A stretch of DNA of 64,000 nucleotides. It comes from Orthonyx spaldingii. Taxonomy: Eukaryota; Chordata; Aves; Passeriformes; Orthonychidae. The first letter of the stretch is position 1. Each line of letters begins with the position of its first letter. Made by a program: the position numbers and the translations under genes. Under the pieces are notes generated by a model, which saw only the letters and a program-made list of their open reading frames with translations, made no database searches and was not told where the DNA came from. Location: the NCBI GenBank assembly GCA_013397795.1, contig VZTJ01005671.1, positions 286,996 to 350,995 of the forward strand. Reading direction: 5' to 3'. This document shows, in pieces, positions 48,151-61,799 of this stretch.

Positions 48151-51100
48151 AAATTGCTAATGATTTGTTGCTCTGGACTTTCAGGCACTTACACCAGTTT
48201 TCTTCCTCCAAATTTCTTCTGCTTTTTTCCTCTAAGTTAGATGTCTCTCTTCTGACTTCTACCTGTGTGATTTCTTATTTCACCACCTACATTTATACCA
48301 GACTTTTTTGCTACACATGAATTTCCAACAAGCTGATAGAATACACATGTTCACTCAAACTGTGAATGAAAAAGTAATTATATTACAGATCGTAGGAGCA
48401 TGCAGGTCATGAAGCTCAAAACATCAACAGAAGATATTGCAGTTACTTATAAACCTTAATTATAATTAGATCACCTTGCTTTGTCCATGAACACTTTTCA
48501 AAAATTCATTTATTTAGTAAATAATGAAAATTATTTTCTGGTTAAACATTGTATTTCCCTTCTTTTTTTCTCCAAAAAACCCACCAAACTCAAAACCTTT
48601 ATAGTGTGAAAGTTATCCTTCAGAAAGAGACATATTTAATTACAGTACACCATCATTAAACCATTTCAACACATTGCTGTCAAGCAGCCCAGGCAAATAA
48701 TTATCTCCCAAATTATCTCATTTATAATAAGCAGGATACCTCTCAACTGTGCCTTAGTCTTCCTTTAAATCAAATGAATGTAACCAGTTTAAAAAAATAA
48801 AGTAGAAAATATTATAATATAGATCAATCCCTTTAACAATTTAGATTTCTATGAAGCTACTATCTCTGAGGAAGTAGAAAAATCTATAGAAATCCCCAAA
48901 TATATCCCCTGAATCTTTCCTCACTTGTTTCTCCTCTATGACACCTCAAAGTCCATAATTTGTGGAGTACCAAAAATATCTTTCTCTTGAGGGGAAGTCA
49001 GTTGTCTTTTTTTCCTTTGGTCCCAGCCATGTCCATCAATTTCTTTGTGAGGCTGAACTGAAGTTTACTGCATGGAAAGGCGCTCATGGCTCTCTGCACT
49101 GCACATCCCTGAGAGCTTCCTTAGGCAAGAATGAGCAAAGTCTCTCTGTCCTTCGTGTTGCCTGACAGTCCATTGTGTCATTAACCTTTGGTTCATATGA
49201 TCAATACCCAGCAGAATGGAGTGAGCTCACTGCAGCAGTTTGTGCCTCCCCCTTCAGTGGGAACCTACACCAGGTGGGCACTGCGTTGCTGCTGTGCTGA
49301 AAACACAGACGAGCGAGGTGAGGACTGCAGGACTGTGCACACCTAGGACATCTAAACCACAAGTTCCTCCCACCTTTTTTTTTTTTCTATGTTCCACTGC
49401 TAATAATACATAAGCATATAAATACATAAATATATAAATATATAAATAAATATATAATTATTTATATTAATTATATCAATATATGCATTTTCATTAAATG
49501 GTTCTGACAGAATACAGTGATGGGTTCTTCAATCACTAAAATTATGACCTATATCAGTAACAAGCAGGAAATCAAATTCCTTTGTGACCTGTATACTTTT
49601 ATCTTTTTAGTTTAATTTAGCTTCCTTATAAAACTTGTATTAGCCAAGGACCAAGTATTGTGTGTGCAGTAAATTTGACTTTTGCCTTTTGTAGATTTGT
49701 TTCACAAACCTAACAGAGGCAAGAGTTAAAACTATTTCATTTCTAAGTCTTGTATGTTCAAGTTGCATGCAGAGCATCCTCATCAATCTATTACTCTTCC
49801 TGTTTTTCGTCCACCTGCACTGATTCTATTAAGAGGTTTTTTATTAATCTTTAAATTTTCACTGGTACGTAAGACCAGACTTCTTTTTCAGCCTTGTTAT
49901 TTTGTGCTATAAGAAGCACCTGAAGCAAGCATTATATATTCATTGAACCCTCAGGAGGCAGGCATATTTCAAAGGAAATACCTGCAGTGTCATAATTTTC
50001 TATAGTTTGTTACTTTAATTCAACTATTTTCCCTTCTTTTAACCTAATCCAGAAAGCTCAAAGATTCCCATACTTTCAAGGAAATTTCAGCCAATGCACA
50101 TAGAAGCATGTCAAGGTAGCAGAAGTTTTGGAAGAAGCTGTGTACATGTGTGCATATGTGTGTGCATCTGCTGTAAATACAGAGAATAAACCAGAAGTTA
50201 ATAGTCTTAATATAGTAAGGTAACAAGCTTAATTGGTGGCTGGATTGGTATGACAGAGTCTTGTGATAATTCTCATACCAGTATTATTGCTGCAGATTTA
50301 TTTTTTTTTCAGTAGAGACACAGAGAAAATAGAAAGTGTTGCCCTACATATCAAAACTGCACGCTGATGTACTCAGGTTTATAAAGTGTGCAGGGAAACA
50401 TATGTGTTGAATGACTCTATCAAAATTAAAATAGATATAAGCAAACATTTAATTTAAATGGACTTTTATTAGAGAGATCTACCAGGAAGCTTAATGAGGG
50501 GTTGTTTTGTGACTAGTTGTAAGGCTGTTAGAAGCAAGAGACAATGATTATTATGTAAAAAAAGGGGGAACAGAAGCAAAGTAATGACACTGAACATCAG
50601 TGTGACATCCTTAAATAAATCCAGAATCCAGGTCTTAAGAGAAGAAAGTCTGCAGGACTTAAGCAGTGAAGCAAAACCACAAAGACAAAATAATTCCTAT
50701 GCAGAGAACTAATAGGATGTGCAGTAAAACCAACTTGCTGGCCCATGAGTTTTCTTCATTGATCTCAAAGAGTGCAGAATGTGGAAATGGACCTATACAT
50801 TAGAATAAGTATAAAAATGTATACATCAGGAGAATCAATAAGAATATCGCATGAAATCATAAAAACTAGCAAGGAATAGCAAGCCCAAAAAGAAGTAATT
50901 TCATATGTATATAAGCATTAAGAGAAGGACCAAGCAAACAGTACGTTGCAGTTCAACAGACAGGAACAGCAATAACAAATTGGTCGGTAAAATCTTAAGT
51001 ATTTAATGCATTTTTTTCATTCAAATGAGAATGGAGAGGTTTCTGGATACAGCAACTAAAACAATACGAAAATAATGAGGTTGGGAGTAAAAATAATCTG

Positions 51101-53439
51101 AAAGGGAAGTATCATGCATGTTTGTCTCAATTTTATTAATCTCGAAGTATCCATTTAGGGCCACTATTGAATTGCCCTGTCCCAGTGTGGCCATTCCTCT
51201 AGTAAAGCAGATGAGTGTGTAGGTGCAGCAGTACTTCAGAAATTTTTTCAGAATGACCAAAAGCCAGTCATGATGGTGTAAGTCACCTGCTCTCATACAT
51301 GAGGTGGCAGACAGTCCCTAAGTCCCTGCCATGTGTGAGTGCTAACTCTGTTTTCTAGGTGGGAACTAAATCTTTGCTTTAAGAACAAGGGTTCAGCCTG
51401 TAAAAATTGCTGTGGAACATTGTGGAATATGTGTTGGTGCCAAACACTCTCAAGAACTGTCAGGAATGGTTAGAAGCAGATTAACTGGCTGCAGGGCTAG
51501 AGGTCTAGCCTAGGTGGATCATAAAGTTTCTCTATAACTTTTTTTTTCTGACTATAAACAACTTCCTTTGATGTAAATCCAATGTTGTTTGCAATCTACA
51601 AGGAGGCTCTACAACTCCCTGTATGTAATTCTCTGGCAAGAAAAATGCAAGCAGCAAACTGATTGGATCAAATGAGTTATGATCCAAACTATTACTGCTT
51701 TTATACATGCCATCACTCATGATATTCTAGCCCTGACCAGCTGTGCATCAGTTCTTAACATAGTTGCCTAAATAACACCTGGACTGGCATAACTGTTTCA
51801 TGGTTTCAGTGTACTTACTTCTAATACAATGTGCAAGACACAGGGTTGTTCTGAATAATCTTTAAGACTGGTTTCACTCCACATGCAGTGCACTTTAATA
51901 ATATTTGCTATGGATTTATTGGTTTACTAGAGAATATACATGAACATAAAAAGTGCATTAAAAAGTGCTTACCAGAAACGTTATTTTTCTGTTATTAACA
52001 ATGTGGTTAGAGTTCTAACTTCTATGTCTTCTAAGGGAAAAAACTTTAGTGTGTTTTTAAGCATACTGTAAAAATCAAAAGCTCAAGCAGAAGCAGAAAT
52101 TTTGTCCATACAAGACAAAATCAAAATGAACCCATTTTAGCAATAAAACACCCCAAAGTTAATAAAGACTAAGTTTTTCTTGTTCGATACCTATTATATT
52201 AAATACATGCTTTAGTTAATCTCATCATGTAATTGAACATGTGGCTCTATGAATTAAATTGCAATTACATGTAACAGAAAGCATAACTTCGATGTAATTG
52301 CTTTATGAGCTTTGTGTGCCTCGTTCAGAGTTACTGTCAAGATACTATAAGGAATGCCAAGATATCAAATTAATATATCTCAAAGCATTCAATAATTTGT
52401 TTTTTCAAAGCATATTACAACTGGACTGTCACCTGTATTTAAAACAATTTTATTAATTATTTCCAGTATGCCTTCTTTAAAATTTAAAGTGTGTGTGTTT
52501 GCATATAAGTTCTTGCTAAGATGCAATTTTGTATATTATGTAGTTGAAAGGATTTTATTTTCTGTCATTAAATTTCACTTTTATCCTAAAGAACAGAGAG
52601 ACTAGAACTTGTACTTTTACACAACTTTAAAATAGGTGGGAGAAAAGGTTTGATTTAGATATAAAAGGGAAATAAATCAGACATTTTTCTTTGCCACTGT
52701 TTCATCATTATTTTATGCAAAATTTTTATGGTAACAGTATCAAAAGCCACAATTTGGAAGGCACCCCTACCATGCTCCCAGGAATGTTACTTCATGGGCA
52801 ACATCACCTTCTTTATTCAAATCACATAGTACTTGTATTTGCATAGGCTTATTTTTACTTTGTAAACTGGTTTTATATTCAGATAGTTTCAAAGATAGTG
52901 GATTTGTCATAGGCATCCCTAAGAGCACAAGATTTAGATTTGATATACATGGAAAAACATAAATAAGCAAAAGACTCATGGGAGAGCTGTCATACATCAG
53001 AATATTTCTGAATTTCCTTTCTGAAAATGTTTACAGATATCTGCATACATTTTATCTGCATGGAAAAAAGAAATATCATTTTTAAAAAAAACATTATTAA
53101 GGGCGAAAATATTTTATTATTTATTTTTAAGAATTTTATCTCTTATTATGGCAGCGGCCTGGCATCATTTTTCACATACTAAGGACTGAAGGATTACCTG
53201 GGTACTATTGAGTAGTTTCGAATGCTTCCTTAGATCAGTGTCTGTGTTAATGGAAAATAAAATTCTAAACTAAACTATCCAGAACATATAATTTATTTCA
53301 ATAATTACGTGTTTGTTTATAAATAAATTAGTTTCTGACATAGCATCCATCGTTCTTCTACAACAAATAGCTTCAAAACACAGACACAATACAAATTCAA
53401 TTTCACTCAAGATATAAAACACTGAGTATTATCTTCCTC
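48151..53439 (+). other. Intronic unique sequence
   Basis: No exon or CR1 recognised. It contains a TA/AAAT-rich tract at 49407-49490, a GC-richer patch at 49200-49350 and a possible conserved block at 52190-52350 (ATTAAATTGCAATTACATG and TAATTG words). Confidence 0.4.
49407..49490. repeat. AT-rich tract of ATAAATAT-type units
   Basis: Irregular repeats of ATACATAAATATATAA and related words. Confidence 0.85.
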
Positions 53440-54055
53440 TACAGCAGGGCCGTCTGGAGCCAGTTGCCCAGGACCACGAACTGAAGGCTTTGAATATCCC
53501 CAAGATGGGAGATTCTACCACCTCCCTGGATCACCTGTGTGAGTGTTCATCCACTCTCACAGTGAAAAAAAAGTGTTTCCTGATGCTCAAATGGAAACGT
53601 CTGTATCTCAGTTTGTGCCCATTGCCTCTGCCACTGGGCACCACTAGAGTGACTCTCTTTAAAGGCTCTATCCTCTTTGCACCCCCTTTCCAGTTGTTAA
53701 TAGAGGTCTCTCAGCCTTTCCTGATGGGAGAGATGCCCCGGAAACTTCAACATTTTTCAAAGTACCATGTAGAACTCACTCCATTCTGTCCAAATCTCTT
53801 GTACTGAGGATCCCAGAGCTGGACACCCTCCTTCAGCTGTGGCCTGCCTAGTGCTGAGCAGAGGGGCAGGATCACTGCCCTCTACCTGCTGGCTAAGCTT
53901 TGCCTAATGCAGTTTAGGATACCATTGACGTTTGTGGTAAGGGCCCATTCTGGTTCGTGTTCAACCTGGTGTCCATCAGGACCCCCAGGTCCTTTACTTT
54001 CAAGAGACATTCCAGCTGGCTACCCACCAGCATATGGGTCTCTGGTACCTGAATT
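53440..54055 (-). mobile_element. Old CR1 fragment, about 0.6 kb
   Basis: Reverse-complement CR1 landmarks in order: CACCTCCCTGGATCACCTGT, GTGCCCATTGCCTCTGCCAC, GGATCCCAGAGCTGGACACC, GAGCAGAGGGGCAGGATCAC, GGACCCCCAGGTCCTTTACT. The terminal 3' segment with the GAATCATAGAATGG motif is missing. It is more diverged than the copies at 6082 and 32044. Confidence 0.88.
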
Positions 54056-54435
54056 GAAAATCTACAGTTTCCAGACCTTCTGTGAATTCAGTAAGAACAT
54101 TCAGACAGATATTAAAACTTAATCATAGAGTATGCACATATATATGGAATGCTTGGCTTTCAAAGATCAAAAGCATCTGTGTAATGGGATTTAATATAGG
54201 GCAGAAAGGAGTTTTTCATTGTGGTATTAATATTAAAATTTCTACCCTGATTCTACTGTACATTTATTCTTTTTTCTCAATTGCATCAAAATCCACAGTC
54301 AATATCCATTTCTAATATATTGCAGAGCTCTTTTTTTTTCCCTGAACAGTGCAATTTCCTGTATATCATAAAAATTAATAAATACTTTTGCTGAAAAATC
54401 TATGGCATAAACAGAATTCCTGAAGGACGTGGAGT

Positions 54436-54492
54436 TGGACGTGGCAATTCTTATGGGTCCCTTCCAACCTGAGATATTCTATGGTTCTATGA
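54436..54492 (+). mobile_element. Very short CR1 3' end
   Basis: GTGGCAATTCTTATGGGTCC followed by CTTCCAACCTGAGATATTC and TATGGTTCTATGA is the last about 55 bases of a CR1 of the subfamily with a GAGATATTC motif. Confidence 0.88.
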
Positions 54493-56015
54493 GTTAATGC
54501 ACTGTAAATATTAAAACCTTACCAAAACTGGTATAGTCTAGTCCTGTTTGACTGGGATGTCCTTCTGCACTATGTGTTAGTGTACAACCCTTTCTGTGTG
54601 TTCCAGGTTTCTGTTTTTCACTCCTGGCGGCTATTCATCAACTGAAAATCAAATGAGAAGGGTTGACACAGGATCATTCTCCTTCATCCTTTCCCCAGCA
54701 TTATCTGTGGCTATTGCTTCTCCTGTTTTGCTTATAATCAGCTCCCTTAGTGACCTTTAGTGAGGAGAAAGTATCCTGGACGGCTTCATAGACATAGCTC
54801 AAGCAAGGCAAGACCAATACAGTGGCACTGGAACCAGTGCTGTAGCACTGAATGTCAGACTGTGACACTGGAGAGGAATCCTAAATCTAGGGTTCCTAGA
54901 TCATGATATGGTTGATGAACTGGAGTAAAAGTGAATTCAGTGTTCATTTACTCTGCATGCTACTACTCTAGTGTTTCCCTAGGACATGTACATACACACA
55001 TACAAGCTTTTCATTTCAGAAAATCCTCTAGTAGCAAAGTTATTGACTGATCTTCACTGTACTAAAAGCTGAGCATTTTCACATTTAAGATACAACATCC
55101 ACTAGTAAGTGCAAGCTATTTCTATTAAAAATTTAAGCTAAACCATACCTGTCAAAATAAATGAATGAAGTACAATTCACACTGCCTTACTCTGGTATTA
55201 CTTATTGTGTGTGTTTACTTCATTTCTGTTTCAGAAGACTGACTAATCTCACTGCAGTTTAAGAGAATGAACAAAAATATCTGTTACATGACTCCAGAAG
55301 TTACTTGTTTTACAGCTAGCAGCCTATGTACCAATTACAAAAATTAAAAAATCATGAAGACAACATCTACATTTTTGCATATATTATTGTAAGTGTTTGG
55401 TTCAGGACTTTGGTCATCTGAAATAATTACCAGATGTAACAAAGTGTTTTCTCTGAAGGCACCCTCTGCATTTGGTACTCATATGAGTTTAACAGTAAAA
55501 CAGTAGGTCTGATTACCCTTCAGTATCTCTGCGTTAATAATGTGTTCACTGACATGAAAAATGAGGCAAAGAGTGAGTGAGTAAATTATCCAAATAACTG
55601 ACAGCCTGTTGAAAAAGGCGTTGAGCCAAGGCTGAACTGATTTCTACAGGTACCACCCCTTCTGCTTCTTGTTAAAAGCTGGTGCTTTCAGCAATGCAGT
55701 AGGTTGGAAGATACATTCATTATGGAACTGTATTAAATGGTACTGTCTTAAAACTACTTAAATTTTTCCTGACAGTGCCACTATGAAGTTATATAATCCT
55801 TCAAACTGGTATCTGGTGTGTTGGTGATCTTGATGCAATTTTAGACTCTACTGTAAACTAAAAAGAAAATTACCATTCAAAAACAGTATACTCTTGAATG
55901 AGTATTGCCAGGTTTAAACAAAAAAGTAAATTTCATATCATCAATTTAAAATAATGATGATGGCAGGCATTTAGAATCTCATTCCTTATATATGTTTTTG
56001 CTCTGTTTGAACTAC
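54493..56015 (+). other. Intronic unique sequence
   Basis: Nothing recognisable as exon, RNA gene or repeat family. Confidence 0.4.
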
Positions 56016-56173
56016 ATGGGTGTCTTAGTTTGAAGACAGGTGTCTGCTAAGGAAGGCAGGAGCCTCCCTTGGAATAGGAAATGTAATCCCCTTCCCTCCG
56101 AATTAGTATAATTTTGAAATTAAAAGGGGCTTTCAGATAATGTTGTGGGAAAAGGCATAACAGTTCTTTACTA

Positions 56174-56178
<5 letters not shown>

Positions 56179-56214
<36 letters not shown>
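56179..56214. repeat. (TA)n microsatellite inside LTR copy 2
   Basis: About 18 uninterrupted TA units. The matching tract in copy 1 is cut by the assembly gap. Confidence 0.95.
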
Positions 56215-56217
<3 letters not shown>

Positions 56218-56468
56218 CAAGACAGACAACCAACAACAATGGCAACCACAACAAACAAGAACAGAGCAAACCCCCAGTCCAGTCTCTTCTTGCTCCCTGT
56301 TAGCAATTGGGCAGGACGGGTGCGATGGCTCCTCCTCGGCTGCAGGGGGCGCTGTAGCGCAGGTCTCGGCTGTCTCTCCCTGGCAGTGATGGCAGGCACG
56401 GCCCCAGCAGGGATGGAGCCTGGACTTCTTGTAGGCAAAAACCCCGAAGCTGCAGCAGGGGTCCGGCA

Positions 56469-56486
56469 GGGCTGGGCAGGGCAGGG
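56469..56486 (+). other. G-quadruplex-type motif in the LTR core
   Basis: GGGCTGGGCAGGGCAGGG: four GGG tracts with two-base loops. Confidence 0.7.
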
Positions 56487-56856
56487 CAGCCGGACTCCCA
56501 AGCCACGGCTGGCAGGGGCTGGCTCCAGGAGAGGCAGGCAGGCAGCAGAAGCCAGGAAAAAACTCCACAGTGGTGACAAGCAGCGGCAGCTTCCCTCTCT
56601 TCTGAATGCCGAGAGGCCAAGAGAGCGAGCTACTGCTCCCCTTCTCTTTTCCCAGCCCAGCTGTCCCGAGATCTCTGTCTCCTTCAAGAGGGAATGTCCA
56701 AATAAGGGAATAGCTACTTACAAGTTTTTTTACTCGACTGGTCTTTCTATTGTTTTTCCTAAGCACCCAGCTGTTATGGTGTCTTAGCAATGTATGGGCA
56801 AAAAATTCCCTAAGATAAGAGAAACAAAAAGAAGGATTCCAAACCCCAACAATGGG

Positions 56857-59800
56857 ATATTTTTTTGTTCTTGGAGTTTTATCTTTTTGCTTAAAAAATA
56901 TCCAAATATTTTACTTTGATGATCTCTTCATTGGGCTCACTGACTTAAACAGTCTCCATTCTGACTCTCCTGTCACAGTAGAGTGTGTGATTTATCTGTT
57001 TTCATATCCGTAAAGATACAGCCTTAACTGAATGGTCTCTTGCATAATCAGACTGGCTTGGAGTTCACTAAATGTAATCTTACACTGTGTATCTCAATTA
57101 ATCTTGCAGACTGGCTAATCACATCCCCACCGGGCAGGCTCACATATCTCACCAGGCTGGATTATTAAAATCCATATTTCACGTTAACAGCCATGTGTGT
57201 GAGATTAGTTTCTAAGTAGTAATGCACCTGCCATAAATACCTCATATCTGGTATTGTCTGAAATACTGCTGCTGTCAAAGATGAAATAGCATGATGTGCA
57301 TTCAAAACTAGTTTACATTTCTTTTTTATGGGCAAGTGATTTTTTTCTTGAGTCGTTTGCTTTGTTCTGATATACCTGAAAATCTAAACAGCACAGAATA
57401 TAATGAAGACAGAACCTGGGAAAAGATATATTCTAGAGGACTGATAGAAGAATATTAACTTTATTCATTTTTTATCTTTTCAAGTAAAAGTTTAAGTGAG
57501 AAAACCTGCATTAATTTAGGTTCATACCATTAGACATACATTAAGGGCTAAATTCCATTTTACAGTAAAACTTTTTAAATCTGGAGTAATTCCAGTAAGC
57601 TCAGTTGGTCTAGAAATTGCCTTAGCATTGTCATTTTGCTAATTGCATTCTGGGATAAAACACTTTCCATCTGATCAGTAGACTATTAGCAGATGATCCA
57701 GACACTGAATCTTGGAGTTTCAAGTCTCTTGGGTCTGTAAAGGCAACTGATACTATACTTCAAGCTCAATACTTTTAACAGTCAGAATTTCTGTTTAACT
57801 CCCTGTATTCCTCAACACAATTGTTGCACTAATGCCTGGGATTTGCAGTAAAGACCAAGCAGAGTTTTTTTTCTCTGAACCTCACTTAAAAGATGTCTTT
57901 GGTTTAATGGGACATAAGAAGAGTTAAAATGTACAGCTACAAGCAAATAGGCTTTGCACAGAATTGCTGAATGTGATGATGCTTTACTTAAAGGAAATAA
58001 AAGAAATTAGCATGTTTATTATTTTCCTAATGCACTTCCCCTTAATTTAGCTTCTCATTCCTGTGGAAGTGTGTCAAGGTCTCTCTGCATTCAGGCAAGT
58101 AGTGTTTTGTCTCACAGCTGTCTGGTAGAGGCAGCTCAGGCTGACTGGTGGGATTGATGGGCACAGTCCCTGCCCTTTCACAACTTTCCAGGCTTTCTGT
58201 CAGGTGAATGCTTGAAAGGTCCCTGTTTGCAGCTCACAGATTCTTGACAGATAAAACTGCTATTCTGGTGATTTACAGCCTGATTGCTCCATCTTTTCTA
58301 ATGAGCAAAAGCTGGTTTAGAGCAGCTACATTTCACTGGCATGTTCATTGATCGTTCAGCGTTGGTGTATAGTCCTTGGAATTTTGGTGCCTGGAGGTGG
58401 TAGGGAGGCAGTGGAGAAGGAGAGGGGCTACATACTTCAAACATAATCTGGATTCTCGCTAAGGACCATATAGTAAAATCATAACTTTACCAAAAAATGG
58501 CAGGCTGCATCAGTAGACTCTTCAAACCGAATTTATGCAGAATTTTCCTGTAAGGATCTCTCATTCAAATGTAGATGTAAACGGACAAAAAACATAGTCA
58601 AAAAGCTTCTGTTTTCAGGGCTTTCAATTGTCCTTCAGGTCTATCTGTTACTAAATAATGATGCTAAAATATTTTTGGTTTAAGATTTTAAAATTTTATA
58701 AGAATGAGATTATTGCAAGAAAGCAGAAAAATAAATGATTGTTTAAAAATTCAGTACCAGTTGATGATTATGTATATATTCAGCATAATTTCAAATATGC
58801 AGAAATAGTGGATGTAAAGGAAAAATTATTGGAAAATGACAGTGACTTATGCATTACAGATGCCCAAGTCAGAAAAAGCAGCTGATTTTGCCATATATTA
58901 CATATGTCACAGTTACAATTTTGAACTTGTATTTCATAGTGTGTGTTCCCTGGTGCATTGAATTCTGTGTAAGAGTAGTGGTACATTTTTAAACTTTCCT
59001 AAACACTGTTTTGTTTTTAAATTACAAGTCCATCACAAGCTGAGAGAGTTATTTGGAATTATTATTGCTTATCTTTTGCAAGCCTTCATATGAAGCCATA
59101 TCAGTCACAAATTGCAGCTAATGTTTTGAAGCATATCACAGAAAGCGGCAAAATGCATCAAGACACCATGCTTCTGGGTAACTGCTGAATACCCTCCAGA
59201 GACGCACAAACAAGAATAAGAAATATGCTCTATGTCCCGAGGTCAAATGCTTTACCTAAGAAGTACATTAATCCCCTGGAGAAGTGCTGCTTTGAGAGTT
59301 TAATTTCTTGTAGGCAATAGAAATACGGAAAACAAGAACCAGCAAAAGCCGTCCTTATGCCTTCACTGACATAAAATACCAGGAAGATATAATATTGTCA
59401 ATAATAAAGCAGTTCCTAGGAGCCTGTTGTGCTGGCCATTTTACAAATTCAGAACAAATAACTCCTGCAAGGAATTTATCACCCCAAAATCTGTAGTCAA
59501 CACGAGAGCAGACCAATTGCCCAATTGGTAACTGCACAGGGTTTTCAGATCTGGTCATAAGTAATTGAAACCACAACTTCATAATTTTTATACAGATTAT
59601 TCTGAAATACAGATTTTATGTGCCTCCTAGCCAGCTAGTCAGCCCTTTCCATTTCTCTATACTATAACTATCAAGTTATTATTTGATTACTTTTTGGTAT
59701 TTGAAAGCTGAAATACACTGTAATGATGTTACACGCTGTTAGGTCTCTGATCAGTGCTGGATTTCAGACTGAATAGGTCACAGCAAAGTAACTGACCACC

Positions 59801-61799
59801 CCCGACCAAATTAGGTGCATGTGGTGATATTTGCATAAAGAGCTGGACTGCTATTGGAACTAAATACATTTTTAATCTTAACTGTCAATAATGGCAACCT
59901 TCAATTGCACATAAAGGTGATCTTGTTTCCTTCTCTAATACTTTTTTGGCTGTTTGGTTGCAGAGAGCTGACCACAAAAATCCTTCTGTGGGTTTGATAT
60001 CTTTCTACCTGCAGAGCACGACAAATTATGTTATTAGTATCAAATCAGTGTTAACCACTGTTTAAAGCAGGGAAAAATAGTACTTTATAGTTTTAAATTT
60101 TAAAAATTTTAATTATTAAAGGTCTTTTCATACACTGACTGCCTTAATTTGCATGAAATATGTGAAGACTTCTAGCACTTGCTTCAATTTACTGCATTCA
60201 TTTTCCTTCAAATTACATATAAAGCAGCTTAACCAAACTAAGCAATCTGCAGAACAATTATATTTCTAAATATATACTATTTAATTGTCAAGCAAATAGT
60301 GTTCAGCATAAGAGGGGATACTAGTCCCTGGGGAAGAAAGGGATAAATTTGAAGACGGTCTCTTCACCAGCAAAATGTTTTTACCCACAATATCTTCTGA
60401 ATGCCTTATAAGCCACTTTCAAGTAACAGTTTTACCTTGGACTTTCAAAATATAGATCGTCTGGCTTCAGCTGGAGATAGAGGAAAGAGGATTTGATGTG
60501 CTAAAGGTTTGCAAGAAGTAAGCAGAAATAAATGTTAGGGTAAACCCCAAAACTACCTACAGCATACTCAGAAACTACCACTCAAATCTGTACAGGAAAA
60601 CAGACTCCCCATCATCAGGGAGCTTGTAGAGAGAATAAAGAAGTGCTACATTTTGCTCTTAAACTGCTAATTTCTATGAAGAAAATTAAGTGAATGTGAG
60701 AAAACACAAATAAATTCAGTTTCTTGAATAAGGGAATAGCCAGGTTTTGAAAAGGATCTAGATTCCTGCATGTCCACATTAATGCTGTTACCAAGAAGCT
60801 TTCTTATTTTCTCTCCTCTGCCTGAAGAATTCTCAATTAATTAGCTAGAGTAGATTTGATCAGCAAACCTGAGGGAATCAGTCCTGAGAACTATCTGTGC
60901 CTCATGTATAGGCTGTCTGGCCAAATAGGAGGATCAATTTCTGGACTCAAATCTGAATCAGAAATTCAGGAAATTTAAAACTATTCATCATATTCACAGG
61001 TAGCTTTGTCTTCTCTTCAAACCCAGAATACTGCTTGCCTAAAATTTATTATCAAAGCATGCCAGCAGCTTTATTTTTTTCTTTACATCACCACTTCATA
61101 AAAGATAATGCAGAATTTTCTGTAAATATGTTATCTGTTGTCTTTTCCATGTCAGCCTACTAACCACTAGTACTGTTCAAAAAGCTGAGTCCACAGAACA
61201 AACAGCTGCACAATTTCTGATCTTGATTTGCTGTGCCAGTTGTTCTTCTGTCCTGGGATTAAAATATCCAATGCTATGTTATTTTAATAAAAGCTGAGGT
61301 GACAAAGTGAGCACCTGTATTTTTGTTCACTCCACCTGCTTGCCATGGGACTCTGCTGTCTTATCTCACTGCAGCAACAAAACCTTGTGGCCACCATTAG
61401 TGAGAGTACTGTCTGCTCCATACAGCTTTAAATGTTATTCTTTACTTGAGGAGAAAAAAAAATTCAAAAGCATTGAATTCAGACAGCTGCTTTTACAAAT
61501 AATTTTTTTATTCTAAACAATTTTATATTTGATTTTCCTCATTCAGGTCATGCAAGGATAACATACTGACGTAAATGAGGATAAACCTTGGTAATACCAG
61601 ATGAAATTTCAGACTATATTTAAGAAAAAACAACACCCTTAAGAACTTAATTATTTGAAATAAAGGCTAGAATAACTGCTTAAGAAATGCCCATGTGTAC
61701 TTTTATCAATGGCTGTAAATGAATGTGAACAGAAAGCAGATTTGGTTAAAAGCATGACTGGTGCCACAAACAGTAGAGTTAAATATCATTAAAAAAACA
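56857..61799 (+). other. Intronic unique sequence
   Basis: No exon or CR1 recognised. The 57030-57260 block is repeat-free, relatively GC-balanced and contains ATTA/TAAT words; it is a weak candidate for conserved regulatory DNA. Confidence 0.4.

Larger units (their letters stand above)
56021..56851. mobile_element. Complete solo LTR of an endogenous retrovirus, copy 2
   Basis: Starts TGTCTTAGTTTGAAGACAGG and ends AAACCCCAACA, flanked by an exact 5-bp duplication ATGGG (56016-56020 and 56852-56856). It is 831 bp long and inverted relative to copy 1 (1797-2593). Its order is an AT-rich end, a (TA)n run at 56179-56214, a GC-rich core with a G-quadruplex-type motif at 56469-56486, and an AT-rich end. 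The termini and 5-bp duplication fit an ERVL-like LTR. There are no internal retroviral genes. A 247-codon - strand frame crosses nearly the whole LTR, includes an Ile-Tyr run from the (TA)n tract, and shows no protein family I recognise. Confidence 0.9.

Noticed and set aside
56047..56790. 247-codon open frame on the - strand
   Set aside because: It lies fully inside solo LTR copy 2, includes an Ile-Tyr run translated from (TA)n, and resembles no protein family I know. Its end recurs in LTR copy 1 because the DNA is the same repeat.
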